From Tenggerimyces flavus (GTDB taxonomy: Bacteria; Actinomycetota; Actinomycetes; Propionibacteriales; Actinopolymorphaceae): 64,000 nucleotides of DNA. Below are positions 24,735 through 31,318 of this stretch, one piece after another (position 1 is the first letter of the stretch; the number at the start of each line of letters is the position of its first letter). A program made the translations under genes and the position numbers. The notes beneath the pieces were generated by a model. It was not told the origin of the DNA. It searched no databases and was given only the letters and a program-made list of their open reading frames with translations. The stretch lies in assembly GCF_016907715.1 (NCBI RefSeq), contig NZ_JAFBCM010000001.1:4588001-4652000 (forward strand). Reading direction: 5' to 3'.

Positions 24735-25051
24735 CAATTCTCCTTTCCAGACGGGACCGTATGCGGTCCGCAGTCCGGAAAGTGGGAGGCACGCCAACAC
24801 GCCTGCGACCCGGCCGTGGTCTGAATCAGCAGGTTCCACTCCCCGAGCAGTTCCACCGCCCGAGTCACCTCGAACCCCTCAAGGCCCAACGCGGCCGTCC
24901 ACCCAGTAACGTCATCCACGGGTCCTGTGCTCCTTCCAGCCCCGGCTGATTCGCAACCAACCGAGACTGACCGGCACAGGACCCCCCTCACGAGGAGACA
25001 CGCCGACAGGTCTGCTACCAGCCCCACCACCACCCTTGGCTAAGAAGAGCC

Positions 25052-25115
25052 TGTTTACATGATCAGCAGCCGCTTTACGTGGGGTGTACGCCAGGTAGAG
25101 CGGCCACTGGCCGGG
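25052..25115 (+). repeat. Right half of family-1 repeat copy D
   Basis: TGTTTACATGATCA followed by CCGCTTTACGTGGGG and CGCCAGGTAGAGCGG corresponds to the right arm and tail of the family-1 repeat, with a deletion of about 25 bp in the tail relative to copies A-C and several substitutions. Joined to 22156-22175 across the ISL3 element, it reconstructs a palindrome. The stretch from 25116 to 25171 holds nothing else recognisable. Confidence 0.7.
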
Positions 25116-25171
25116 TAAGGCGTCCGCGACCAGCAGTCAGCAGAGGCCGTCTGGCCGCGGTGCGCGACGAC

Positions 25172-25777
25172 CTAGACGTTCGGCAGCTGCTGCTTGGCTT
25201 CCTCGTACGTCCCGGTGGGCGGCGCGACCTCGGGGGCGTAGACGAGGTTGAGCACGCCCGTCTCGAACGTCTCCGACCGCAGCAGCTTCAGCGGGATCGT
25301 CTTGCCGTCCTCGAACAGCCGCATGCCCTTGCGTACGGCGATCGGGTGCACCAGCAGGTGCAGCTCGTCGATCAGTCCCGCCTCGAGCAGCTGGCGGACG
25401 ATCGACACCGAGCCGCTCATGCTGATGTCGCCGCCAGACTCCGACTTCAACGCGGTGACGAACTCGACGAGATCGCCCTGCAGCAGCTCGGAGTTGCGCC
25501 AGCTGAACTCCAGCTGCTGCCGCGACGCGACGATCTTCCGCGCGTCGCCGAGTCGCTTGGCGAAGTCGGCGTCCTCGCCACCTTCGAGCTCGCGCTCGGG
25601 CCAGGCGCCGGCGAAGCTGTCGTAGGTCTTGCGGCCCAGCAGGAGCGTGTCGGCGGTGACGATCGTCGCGTCGACCGCGCGCCCCATCTCGTCGTTGAAG
25701 TACGGGAAGTGCCAGTCTCCCGGCTCGTCGACGACACCGTCGAGGGAGATGAACAGCCCGGCGATGATCTTCCGCAT
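25172..25777 (-). CDS. Dihydrofolate reductase-family (RibD C-terminal-like) protein
   Basis: A 201-aa protein starting MRKIIAGLFISLDGVVD, the standard opening of stand-alone RibD_C/DHFR-like reductases, with LLLGRKTYDSFAGAW and the NADPH-site region GGDISMSGSVSIVRQLLEAG. Members are often annotated as reductases of unknown substrate and are not true folate enzymes. ATG 25777 has AGGAG upstream. It follows the VOC gene by 8 nt and is probably co-transcribed with it. Confidence 0.85.
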   Translation of the reverse strand: MRKIIAGLFISLDGVVDEPGDWHFPYFNDEMGRAVDATIVTADTLLLGRKTYDSFAGAWPERELEGGEDADFAKRLGDARKIVASRQQLEFSWRNSELLQGDLVEFVTALKSESGGDISMSGSVSIVRQLLEAGLIDELHLLVHPIAVRKGMRLFEDGKTIPLKLLRSETFETGVLNLVYAPEVAPPTGTYEEAKQQLPNV

Positions 25778-25785
25778 CACAACTC

Positions 25786-26565
25786 CTACGTCGTTTCGGG
25801 CCGAAGCTGCAGCACGGTGAACGCCGCACCTTCGGGATCGAGAACCGCTGCGACTCGACCATAGGTGGACTCGAAGGGTTCGCGCAGCACCGATCCGCCC
25901 AGTGTCATCACTCGGTGGGCAGCCTTGTCGGCGTCCTCGACCGCGAAGAACGTCGCCCAGGTCGGCGGCTCGTCCGAGGGGGCGTCGCCGTACACGCCGC
26001 AGACGACCTCGCCGCCGAGCCGCAGCGCGGTGTAGTCGAAGCCGGACAGCCGCTCGGTCTCGTACCCGAACAGGTCGACGTAGAACGCGACCGCCGCCTC
26101 GCTGTCGCGGGTCAGGCACTCGTGCCAGCAGGGTGCGCCGGGTTCGCGGACGATCCGGGAGCCGACGTGCAGCTTCGCCTCCCACAGTCCGAAGACCGCG
26201 CTCGTCGGGTCCGCGGCGACCGCGATCCGCGACTCGTCGAGGATGTCCAGCGGACCGATCAGGACGGTGCCGCCGTGCTGCTCGACGTTCTGGACGGCGG
26301 CCTCGACGTCGGGGACCGCGAGGTATGTCGTCCATGCGGCCGGCGGGGCGGGGAAGCCGTCCGGCGAGGACGTCGACTGGCCGATGCCGGCGACCGGCTC
26401 ACCGCGGAGGAGGCACATCGTGTAGCCGCCTGCCTGCGGCGGGCCGATCTCGAACGTCCATCCGAACAGTTCGCCATAGAACCGACGAGCCTCGTCCGGA
26501 TCCGCACTGAGCAGATCGACCCAGGCGGGTCGACCGGGCGGGTAGGACGTCACAGCAGGCATCAT
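25786..26565 (-). CDS. Tandem-domain VOC (glyoxalase/bleomycin resistance-like) protein
   Basis: A 259-aa protein with two VOC modules. The first begins PAWVDLLSADPDEARRFYGE LFGW and the second CWHECLTRDSEAAVAFYVDL FGY; each ends in a beta strand (AVFGLWEAK, AAFTVLQLRPE). Two fused modules build one glyoxalase-type metal site. The reaction is unknown. MM start at 26565/26562 follows GGGGGA. Its position upstream of the DHFR-like gene is a common pairing in actinobacteria (recalled). Confidence 0.82.
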   Translation of the reverse strand: MMPAVTSYPPGRPAWVDLLSADPDEARRFYGELFGWTFEIGPPQAGGYTMCLLRGEPVAGIGQSTSSPDGFPAPPAAWTTYLAVPDVEAAVQNVEQHGGTVLIGPLDILDESRIAVAADPTSAVFGLWEAKLHVGSRIVREPGAPCWHECLTRDSEAAVAFYVDLFGYETERLSGFDYTALRLGGEVVCGVYGDAPSDEPPTWATFFAVEDADKAAHRVMTLGGSVLREPFESTYGRVAAVLDPEGAAFTVLQLRPETT

Positions 26566-26684
26566 TCCCCCAGTCGGTTGGGCCGGTCGTCGTCGAGCCT
26601 CTCAGGTGACACCGACAACGGATGGAGCGGGCCGGTCACAAGTCCGCGACGATTCGGCCACGGTCACTCTGCGAGACTGCGGAT

Positions 26685-27515
26685 ATGTCGCTGATCTCGG
26701 TGTCGGAGCTCGCTGCCGCCCTGGCCGGGTCGCACCGGCCGGTCGTGTTGGACATTCGCTGGTCGCTCGGCGGGCCGCCGGGGCGGCCCCTGTACGACGC
26801 GGGGCACGTGCCCGGCGCGGTGTACGTCGACCTCGAGGACGTCTTCTCCGGGCCGCATGGCTCCGGCGGCCGGCACCCGATGCCGGCGGCCGATCAGGTC
26901 TCGTCGGCGCTGCGTGCGGCTGGGGTGCGGAACGACTCGCCGGTCGTCGTGTACGGCCCGCCGGACGGCTTCGCGGCGGCGCGCGCCTGGTGGTGCCTGC
27001 GGTACTTCGGTCAAACGGCGGTGTCTGTGCTCGACGGCGGCTACCCGGCGTGGGTGGCCGCGGGTCAACCGGTCTCGACGTCGTCACCGCTGGTGGAGGC
27101 GGGCGACTTCGTCGCTACGCCCGGCTCGATGCCGTTGCTGTCCGCGGAGAGTGCGGCGGCGCTGGCTCGTACCGGAATCCTCGCCGACGCGCGGGCAGGG
27201 GAGCGGTACCGCGGCGAGGTCGAGCCGATCGACCCGGTCGGCGGGCACATCCCGGGCGCGGTCAGCGTGCCGACCAAGGACAACCTCGACGCCTCCGGGC
27301 GCTTCCTGCCGGCTGAGGCGCTGCGGGCACGGTTCGACGCGCTGGGTTTGGCGAAAGGTGAGGTCGGCGTGTACTGCGGCTCCGGGGTCAGCGCGGCTCA
27401 GGAGGTGTTGGCGTTGGAGCTGGCGGGAATTCCGGCGGCGCTGTACGTCGGGTCGTGGTCGGACTGGGTGAGCGACGCTTCCCGCCCGGTTTCGACGGGC
27501 GCGGATCCGGGCTAG
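26685..27515 (+). CDS. Thiosulfate/3-mercaptopyruvate sulfurtransferase (two rhodanese domains)
   Basis: A 276-aa protein with an N-terminal rhodanese domain lacking the active Cys (VVVYGPPDGFAAARAWW) and a C-terminal catalytic domain with VYCGSGVSA, whose Cys carries the persulfide. Motifs YDAGHVPGAVYVDLE and GGHIPGAVSVPTKDN mark the two domains. The loop CGSGVSA resembles mercaptopyruvate sulfurtransferases (CG(S/T)GVTA). ATG 26685 begins the homology. The stop overlaps the convergent gene by 4 nt. Confidence 0.9.
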   Translation: MSLISVSELAAALAGSHRPVVLDIRWSLGGPPGRPLYDAGHVPGAVYVDLEDVFSGPHGSGGRHPMPAADQVSSALRAAGVRNDSPVVVYGPPDGFAAARAWWCLRYFGQTAVSVLDGGYPAWVAAGQPVSTSSPLVEAGDFVATPGSMPLLSAESAAALARTGILADARAGERYRGEVEPIDPVGGHIPGAVSVPTKDNLDASGRFLPAEALRARFDALGLAKGEVGVYCGSGVSAAQEVLALELAGIPAALYVGSWSDWVSDASRPVSTGADPG

Positions 27516-27940
27516 GCGCTGACGAGCTGGCTGGTCAGCGCGAGGTCCGGGCGGGCCTCTGTCAGCAGGCGTTCGAACAGCACGGCGGCCTCGGCGACGC
27601 TGAGCAGGCCGGCCTCGTGGGCGGTCCAGCCGCGGTCAGCCCTGCCGTCGTACGTCGCCAGCGCGCTCGGCCGCGCGTTCTCGCGCAACGTCACCCGGCT
27701 GTCGGCCCGCGCGATCCGATGCTCGGCGCCGCAGTCGCAGGTCGCGGAGACCTCGGGCTCGGACAGCAGCAGGTGCACGTCCTCGTACACCGCGAGCGTC
27801 GCGGCCGTCCCGCGGCACCGGAAGTGCAGGGCGCCGCAGCCGGGCAGCAGTGCCCAGACGTCAATCGGTACGGCGTGGCTCGGTGGGACGACGGACAGGC
27901 CGCGATCGGCGAGTACACGGGTCCAGGTGGAGAAGTCCAT
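27512..27940 (-). CDS. Hypothetical protein with Cys/His cluster
   Basis: A 142-aa protein I do not recognise. It starts MDFSTWTRVLADRGLSVVPP and contains four Cys in two groups (PGCGALHFRCRG and ATCDCGAEHR), which could form a zinc ribbon. The rest is Leu/Ala-rich. GAGGAA lies 10 nt before ATG 27940. It converges on, and overlaps by 4 nt, the sulfurtransferase gene. The spacer 27941-28063 on its upstream side shows nothing. Confidence 0.55.
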   Translation of the reverse strand: MDFSTWTRVLADRGLSVVPPSHAVPIDVWALLPGCGALHFRCRGTAATLAVYEDVHLLLSEPEVSATCDCGAEHRIARADSRVTLRENARPSALATYDGRADRGWTAHEAGLLSVAEAAVLFERLLTEARPDLALTSQLVSA

Positions 27941-28063
27941 GGAAGTGCTGTTCCTCGAGCTGGTTGGCGCTGGGTACGGCGCAGTGGCCGCGGGACCGGA
28001 AGGGTCAGCGACAACAACAACAGCTCATGCGGGAATGCACGAAGAGGACTATACCGATCCTTG

Positions 28064-28672
28064 CTACCGAGCGCAGGGTGGATCGGACTCTTCCGACGAC
28101 ATCGAGCGAGGAGGGCGGTCCTTGCCGCACAGCCCGATCTCGATCTTGAAGTCGAGGGTCCCCTTGGTCTGACCGTGGATGTAGTCGACGAGGATGCCCT
28201 CGGCCGAGGCCGACTGGTCTGTGGGGCGCTGGAGTTGGACGGCGAACTCGGTGAAGTTCTCGGGTCGGCCGTCGGCCATGGTCCGCGCGCAGGCGGTTCC
28301 GACCGTGGGCGAGGTGGTGTCGAAGCCGAGCGCGGCGAGTGGTTCGGTCGACGACCCCATGCGGCTCGTGCCTCGAGTCGCGGTGTCGGGCCGGGTGCCG
28401 AAGGCCACGACACGGAGGTCATTCATGACCCCATATGGGCGCGCTCCGGTGATCCGGACGGTGCCCTTGGGAAGCGTGCAGACGACGTCCAGACCGAGCG
28501 AGTACGAGACGTTCGGCTTGGTGACCGTCAGGGCCATCCCGGCCCACGGGCCCTCATTGCCCTCGGCCGGCGTCGTCAACCACACGGAGCTGGCAGTCGC
28601 GCTCGTCGCCATCGAGAGGACGATCACGCACAGCAGCGCGCCGGCGATCCAAGTCCTTACTACCCCCGTCAT
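28064..28672 (-). CDS. Secreted hypothetical protein
   Basis: A 202-aa protein with a clear Sec signal peptide (MTGVVRTWIAGALLCVIVL, then SMATSATASS with a likely cleavage after ATA-S). The mature part is beta-rich with three or four Cys (VVCTLPKG, TACARTM, GLCGKD, PPCAR) that could form disulfides outside the cell. No family is recognised. Base composition is somewhat less GC-rich than its neighbours. The role is unknown. Confidence 0.6.
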   Translation of the reverse strand: MTGVVRTWIAGALLCVIVLSMATSATASSVWLTTPAEGNEGPWAGMALTVTKPNVSYSLGLDVVCTLPKGTVRITGARPYGVMNDLRVVAFGTRPDTATRGTSRMGSSTEPLAALGFDTTSPTVGTACARTMADGRPENFTEFAVQLQRPTDQSASAEGILVDYIHGQTKGTLDFKIEIGLCGKDRPPRSMSSEESDPPCAR

Positions 28673-28689
28673 GAGCGCATGTTACGGCC

Positions 28690-29904
28690 CTATCCCGATG
28701 TTCGGGAAGCATTCGCGGCGACAGGCGCCGGGGCGTAGGTGCTGTGGCGGTGGAGGGCGAGGGCGACGCCGGCGGCGAGGAGGGCGAAGAGGGACACGGT
28801 GGAGAGGGCGGCGGGGAGGCCGAGGTTGTCGGCGAGGAAGCCGATCACCGGTGCCTGGCCGAGGATGCCGCCGGCGGTGAACACGGTCACGCGGCTGATG
28901 CCCGTCGGTCCGCCGATGGCGCCGGCGCGGGCGATGGCGATCGGGAAGGCGTTCGCGAGACCGAGACCGAGCGCCACGTACCCGGCGATCGCCAGCGGCA
29001 GCCCGCCGCCGAGCCGGCTCGACCAGGCGGCCAGCAGCATGCCGACCGCCGCGAGCAGGAAGCCGCCGGTCAGCACCGGCGTGGTCCCCACGAGCCGGAT
29101 GACCCGGCTGCCGACGAACCGGCCGGCGGTGATCGCGCAGGAGTACGCGGCGAAGACGTACGCCGCGACCGAAGCCGACGCGCCGAGTTCCTCGCGCACA
29201 TGCAGCGTGGTCCAGTTGTTCGCCGCGAACTCACCCCAAGCCGTGCACAGCCCGACCACGCCGAACAGCAGGATCACGACGAGGTGGGGCGTCCGCCGCC
29301 ACCCCTCGACCTTCGGCCTGACAACAGCGGTACTGCCCGGGGACCGCGCCAGCATCGGCCCGAACGCGGCGACAGTGACCAGCCCCAGCACAGCCATCAA
29401 CGCGAAGTGGGGGAGCGGCGCGAGCCCGGAGACGAAGCCCCCGACCACCGCCCCGCCGAGGGCGCCGAGGCTGTACAGGCCGTGCAGCGTCGGCATCACC
29501 GACCGCCCGAGGGCGGCCTCGACCTCGACCCCGGCGCTGTTCACCGCGACCTGGAAGACGGCCTGCGTCGCCCCGATCGCGACCAGCGTCGCGCCGAGCA
29601 GCCACGGTGTCGTGGCGAGCGCGGGTGGTACGACGGCGAGGCAGAGCAGGCCGCCGCCGAGCAGGATCATCGGGCGGGTGCCGTACCGGACCGTCAGCCG
29701 CGCGGCCACGGGCGTCATCGCGAGGTAGCCGATCGTTCCGACCAGCAGCACGATGCCGAGCGTCGTCCCGGACGCGCCGACCTGGTCTTTGAGGTCGGGG
29801 ATCCGGATCATCCAATGCGCGGGAACGAACCCGTGCAGCAGGAAGTAGACCGCCAACGGGAAGCGGCGCCGCACGGGTGCCCGCCACGGCGGCGTCGCAC
29901 TCAT
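28690..29904 (-). CDS. MFS transporter
   Basis: A 404-aa major facilitator with about 12 hydrophobic helices. The loop 2-3 region has RLTVRYGTRPMILLGGGLLC, resembling motif A. The start is ATG 29904 (MSATPPWRAPVRRRFPLAVY). Similar proteins are annotated as sugar or drug efflux carriers, but the substrate cannot be told. The 5' side faces repeat copy B. Confidence 0.85.
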   Translation of the reverse strand: MSATPPWRAPVRRRFPLAVYFLLHGFVPAHWMIRIPDLKDQVGASGTTLGIVLLVGTIGYLAMTPVAARLTVRYGTRPMILLGGGLLCLAVVPPALATTPWLLGATLVAIGATQAVFQVAVNSAGVEVEAALGRSVMPTLHGLYSLGALGGAVVGGFVSGLAPLPHFALMAVLGLVTVAAFGPMLARSPGSTAVVRPKVEGWRRTPHLVVILLFGVVGLCTAWGEFAANNWTTLHVREELGASASVAAYVFAAYSCAITAGRFVGSRVIRLVGTTPVLTGGFLLAAVGMLLAAWSSRLGGGLPLAIAGYVALGLGLANAFPIAIARAGAIGGPTGISRVTVFTAGGILGQAPVIGFLADNLGLPAALSTVSLFALLAAGVALALHRHSTYAPAPVAANASRTSG

Positions 29905-29972
29905 GGCCCCGACGGTGTCAGCCGGCGCTGGGCGAACGCTGGGGAACTTCTGTGATCAGTAGGGCTCAGCGC

Positions 29973-30103
29973 CGGCAAATGATCATGTTTACATGATCAT
30001 TTGCCGCTCTACGTGGGATACACCCCGCGTACAGCACCCACACGCCAGGTAAGGCAAGCATCGGTGCCCATCCGCCAGCACCACCGACGTACGCAACAGG
30101 TCT
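29973..30103 (+). repeat. Family-1 palindrome repeat, copy B
   Basis: The palindrome arms 29973-29988 and 29991-30006 are identical to copy A, followed by a closely similar tail to about 30103. The 5-mer AGCGC flanks it at 29968-29972 and 30104-30108. The distal end provides the last base of the sepH stop codon (TAG, complement of 30102-30104). Confidence 0.85.
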
Positions 30104-31187
30104 AGCGCTCGCGGCGTCCGCCGCCGCTGCCGCCGAAGAGGATCTCGTCCCAGCTCGGGACGGTCGCGCGCCGGCTGCCGCGGGAGCGCTTGGTGGGGCG
30201 ACGCTGCTCGGTGCCGTTCGCGGCCTCGGCCGCCGGAGCCTCGGCCGGGGCCTGGGCGGGAGGAGTGGGCTTGGGACCCTGCCGGCGCTGCGGACGGTTC
30301 TGCGGGCGCGGCTGGGCATGGGGTTGCGGACGGGAGGGCGGCGGGCTCGGAACGGGAGCCACGGGGCGCGCCTCGCGGACCGGCGGGTCGTCGAGCTCCG
30401 CGACCTCGTCCGGGTCGAGGTCAGGCTCGACCGCCCGGACCGACAACCCGCGCAGGTCGACGGTGTCCTCGCCGTCGTCGGCATCCAGGTCGGCCTCGGC
30501 GACGAACTCCGCCTCGGTCTCTTCGTCCGAAGCGGGAGCCGGCTCGGGAACGGGCGCCAGCCGAAGCCGATGCCCGTCCCGCGGCGTCCGCGCGGTCGGT
30601 CCTTCGAGCGCGCCCGGCTCACCCGCGAGCCAGCGCGCGTCGTCGTCGGCCGGCATCACGACACGGCCCAACGGGTCGAAGCTGAACACGGCCTGGTGCG
30701 ACTCGTCCTCGATCGCGTACGAGACCGCGATCGCCCAGCGGCCGTCATCCGTACGCCATGCGTCCCACACCGGCGACACTCGCCCGGGTCCGCGGGCCGA
30801 CAGCCGGTCGACCACCGCGTCCTCGAGTACCTGGCCGGACCCCTCGCCCGCGTGCCGGCGCAGCGCGCACTTGCGCGCCTGCTCGGCGATGTACTCGCGC
30901 TCGGCGAGCACCGGTCCGGCGTACCGCAGGATCCGCTCGATCGGCACCCCCGCCGCGGCCGCGATCGTCTCCGACGACTCGCCAGAACGCAGCCGAGCCT
31001 GGATCTCCTTCGGCCGCAGGCGACTCTCGGCCTCTTCCTCGAGCTGCCCCTGCCGGGCGCGGTCGCTGACGACGGCTCCACGCAGGCGATCGTCGACGCG
31101 CAGCGCGTACTCCTCACCGGTGCCCTCGTGAGTCAGCACGAGATGGGTGCCGTCCTCGCTGAGCCGCACCAGCTTGATGTCGCGCAT
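30102..31187 (-). CDS. sepH: Septation protein SepH (DUF3071)
   Basis: A 361-aa protein with the DUF3071 N-terminus (MRDIKLVRLSEDGTHLVLT) and an internal helix-turn-helix-like region (IQARLRSGESSETIAAAAGV, PIERILRYAGPVLAERE). A long acidic and Pro/Arg-rich disordered linker follows, then the conserved C-terminal VPSWDEILFG. SepH binds FtsZ and promotes Z-ring assembly in actinobacteria. ATG 31187 has GGAGG nine nt upstream. The stop lies at the edge of repeat copy B. Confidence 0.93.
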   Translation of the reverse strand: MRDIKLVRLSEDGTHLVLTHEGTGEEYALRVDDRLRGAVVSDRARQGQLEEEAESRLRPKEIQARLRSGESSETIAAAAGVPIERILRYAGPVLAEREYIAEQARKCALRRHAGEGSGQVLEDAVVDRLSARGPGRVSPVWDAWRTDDGRWAIAVSYAIEDESHQAVFSFDPLGRVVMPADDDARWLAGEPGALEGPTARTPRDGHRLRLAPVPEPAPASDEETEAEFVAEADLDADDGEDTVDLRGLSVRAVEPDLDPDEVAELDDPPVREARPVAPVPSPPPSRPQPHAQPRPQNRPQRRQGPKPTPPAQAPAEAPAAEAANGTEQRRPTKRSRGSRRATVPSWDEILFGGSGGGRRER

Positions 31188-31318
31188 AGATTCCGCCTCC
31201 AGGAGTCTCGGGCCCGAGACCGATTGGCTCACAGCCTGCCTTGGCGAGGGAGGCGATGCACGGCACCGCGCCGGATCCCGGCGAGTTATCCCGAGACCCG
31301 AGTGGACATTCAGTACAA

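Larger units (their letters stand above)
23496..24782 (-). mobile_element. IS3-family insertion sequence nested in ISL3
   Basis: Two transposase frames are bounded by the short inverted repeat CTTTCCGGAC (23496-23505) and GTCCGGAAAG (24773-24782), giving 1287 bp, normal for IS3. The ends are my best estimate: I could not find a 3-5 bp target duplication, and there are further similar bases outside (CGCCTCCC). Codon usage and G+C are visibly lower than in neighbouring genes, consistent with recent arrival. Confidence 0.75.
22180..24919 (-). pseudogene. ISL3 transposase, split by IS3
   Basis: The larger part (22180 to about 23495) has the zinc-finger end (CRGCGAVASPHGRRP), the ISL3 DDE domain (VGVDEHVFGARGP, VLDAFHLVKLG) and the terminal signature SNGPTEGTNTIIKKIKRIGF; its stop lies within the left inverted repeat. 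The N-terminal piece (about 24783-24919, VDDVTGWTAALGLEGFEVTR) is beyond the IS3 element in the matching frame. A Thr/Ala run at 23275-23330 replaces part of the normal linker. Interrupted, so very probably inactive. Confidence 0.85.
22176..25051 (-). mobile_element. ISL3-family insertion sequence, interrupted by a nested IS3 element
   Basis: The left end starts GGCTCTACGCAGCCAAG at 22176. The reverse complement of the right end (to 25051) starts GGCTCTTCTTAGCCAAG; about 20 of the first 24 bases agree. Flanking 8-mers at 22168-22175 and 25052-25059 differ at one base, the expected 8-bp target duplication of ISL3. The total of 2876 bp is too long for ISL3 because a complete IS3 element sits in the transposase gene. 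The insertion point is the centre of a family-1 repeat palindrome. Confidence 0.88.

Noticed and set aside
29973-30006. Family-1 palindrome as a simple rho-independent terminator
   Set aside because: It is AT-rich at the centre, has no following U-run on either strand, and is only part of a longer conserved element.
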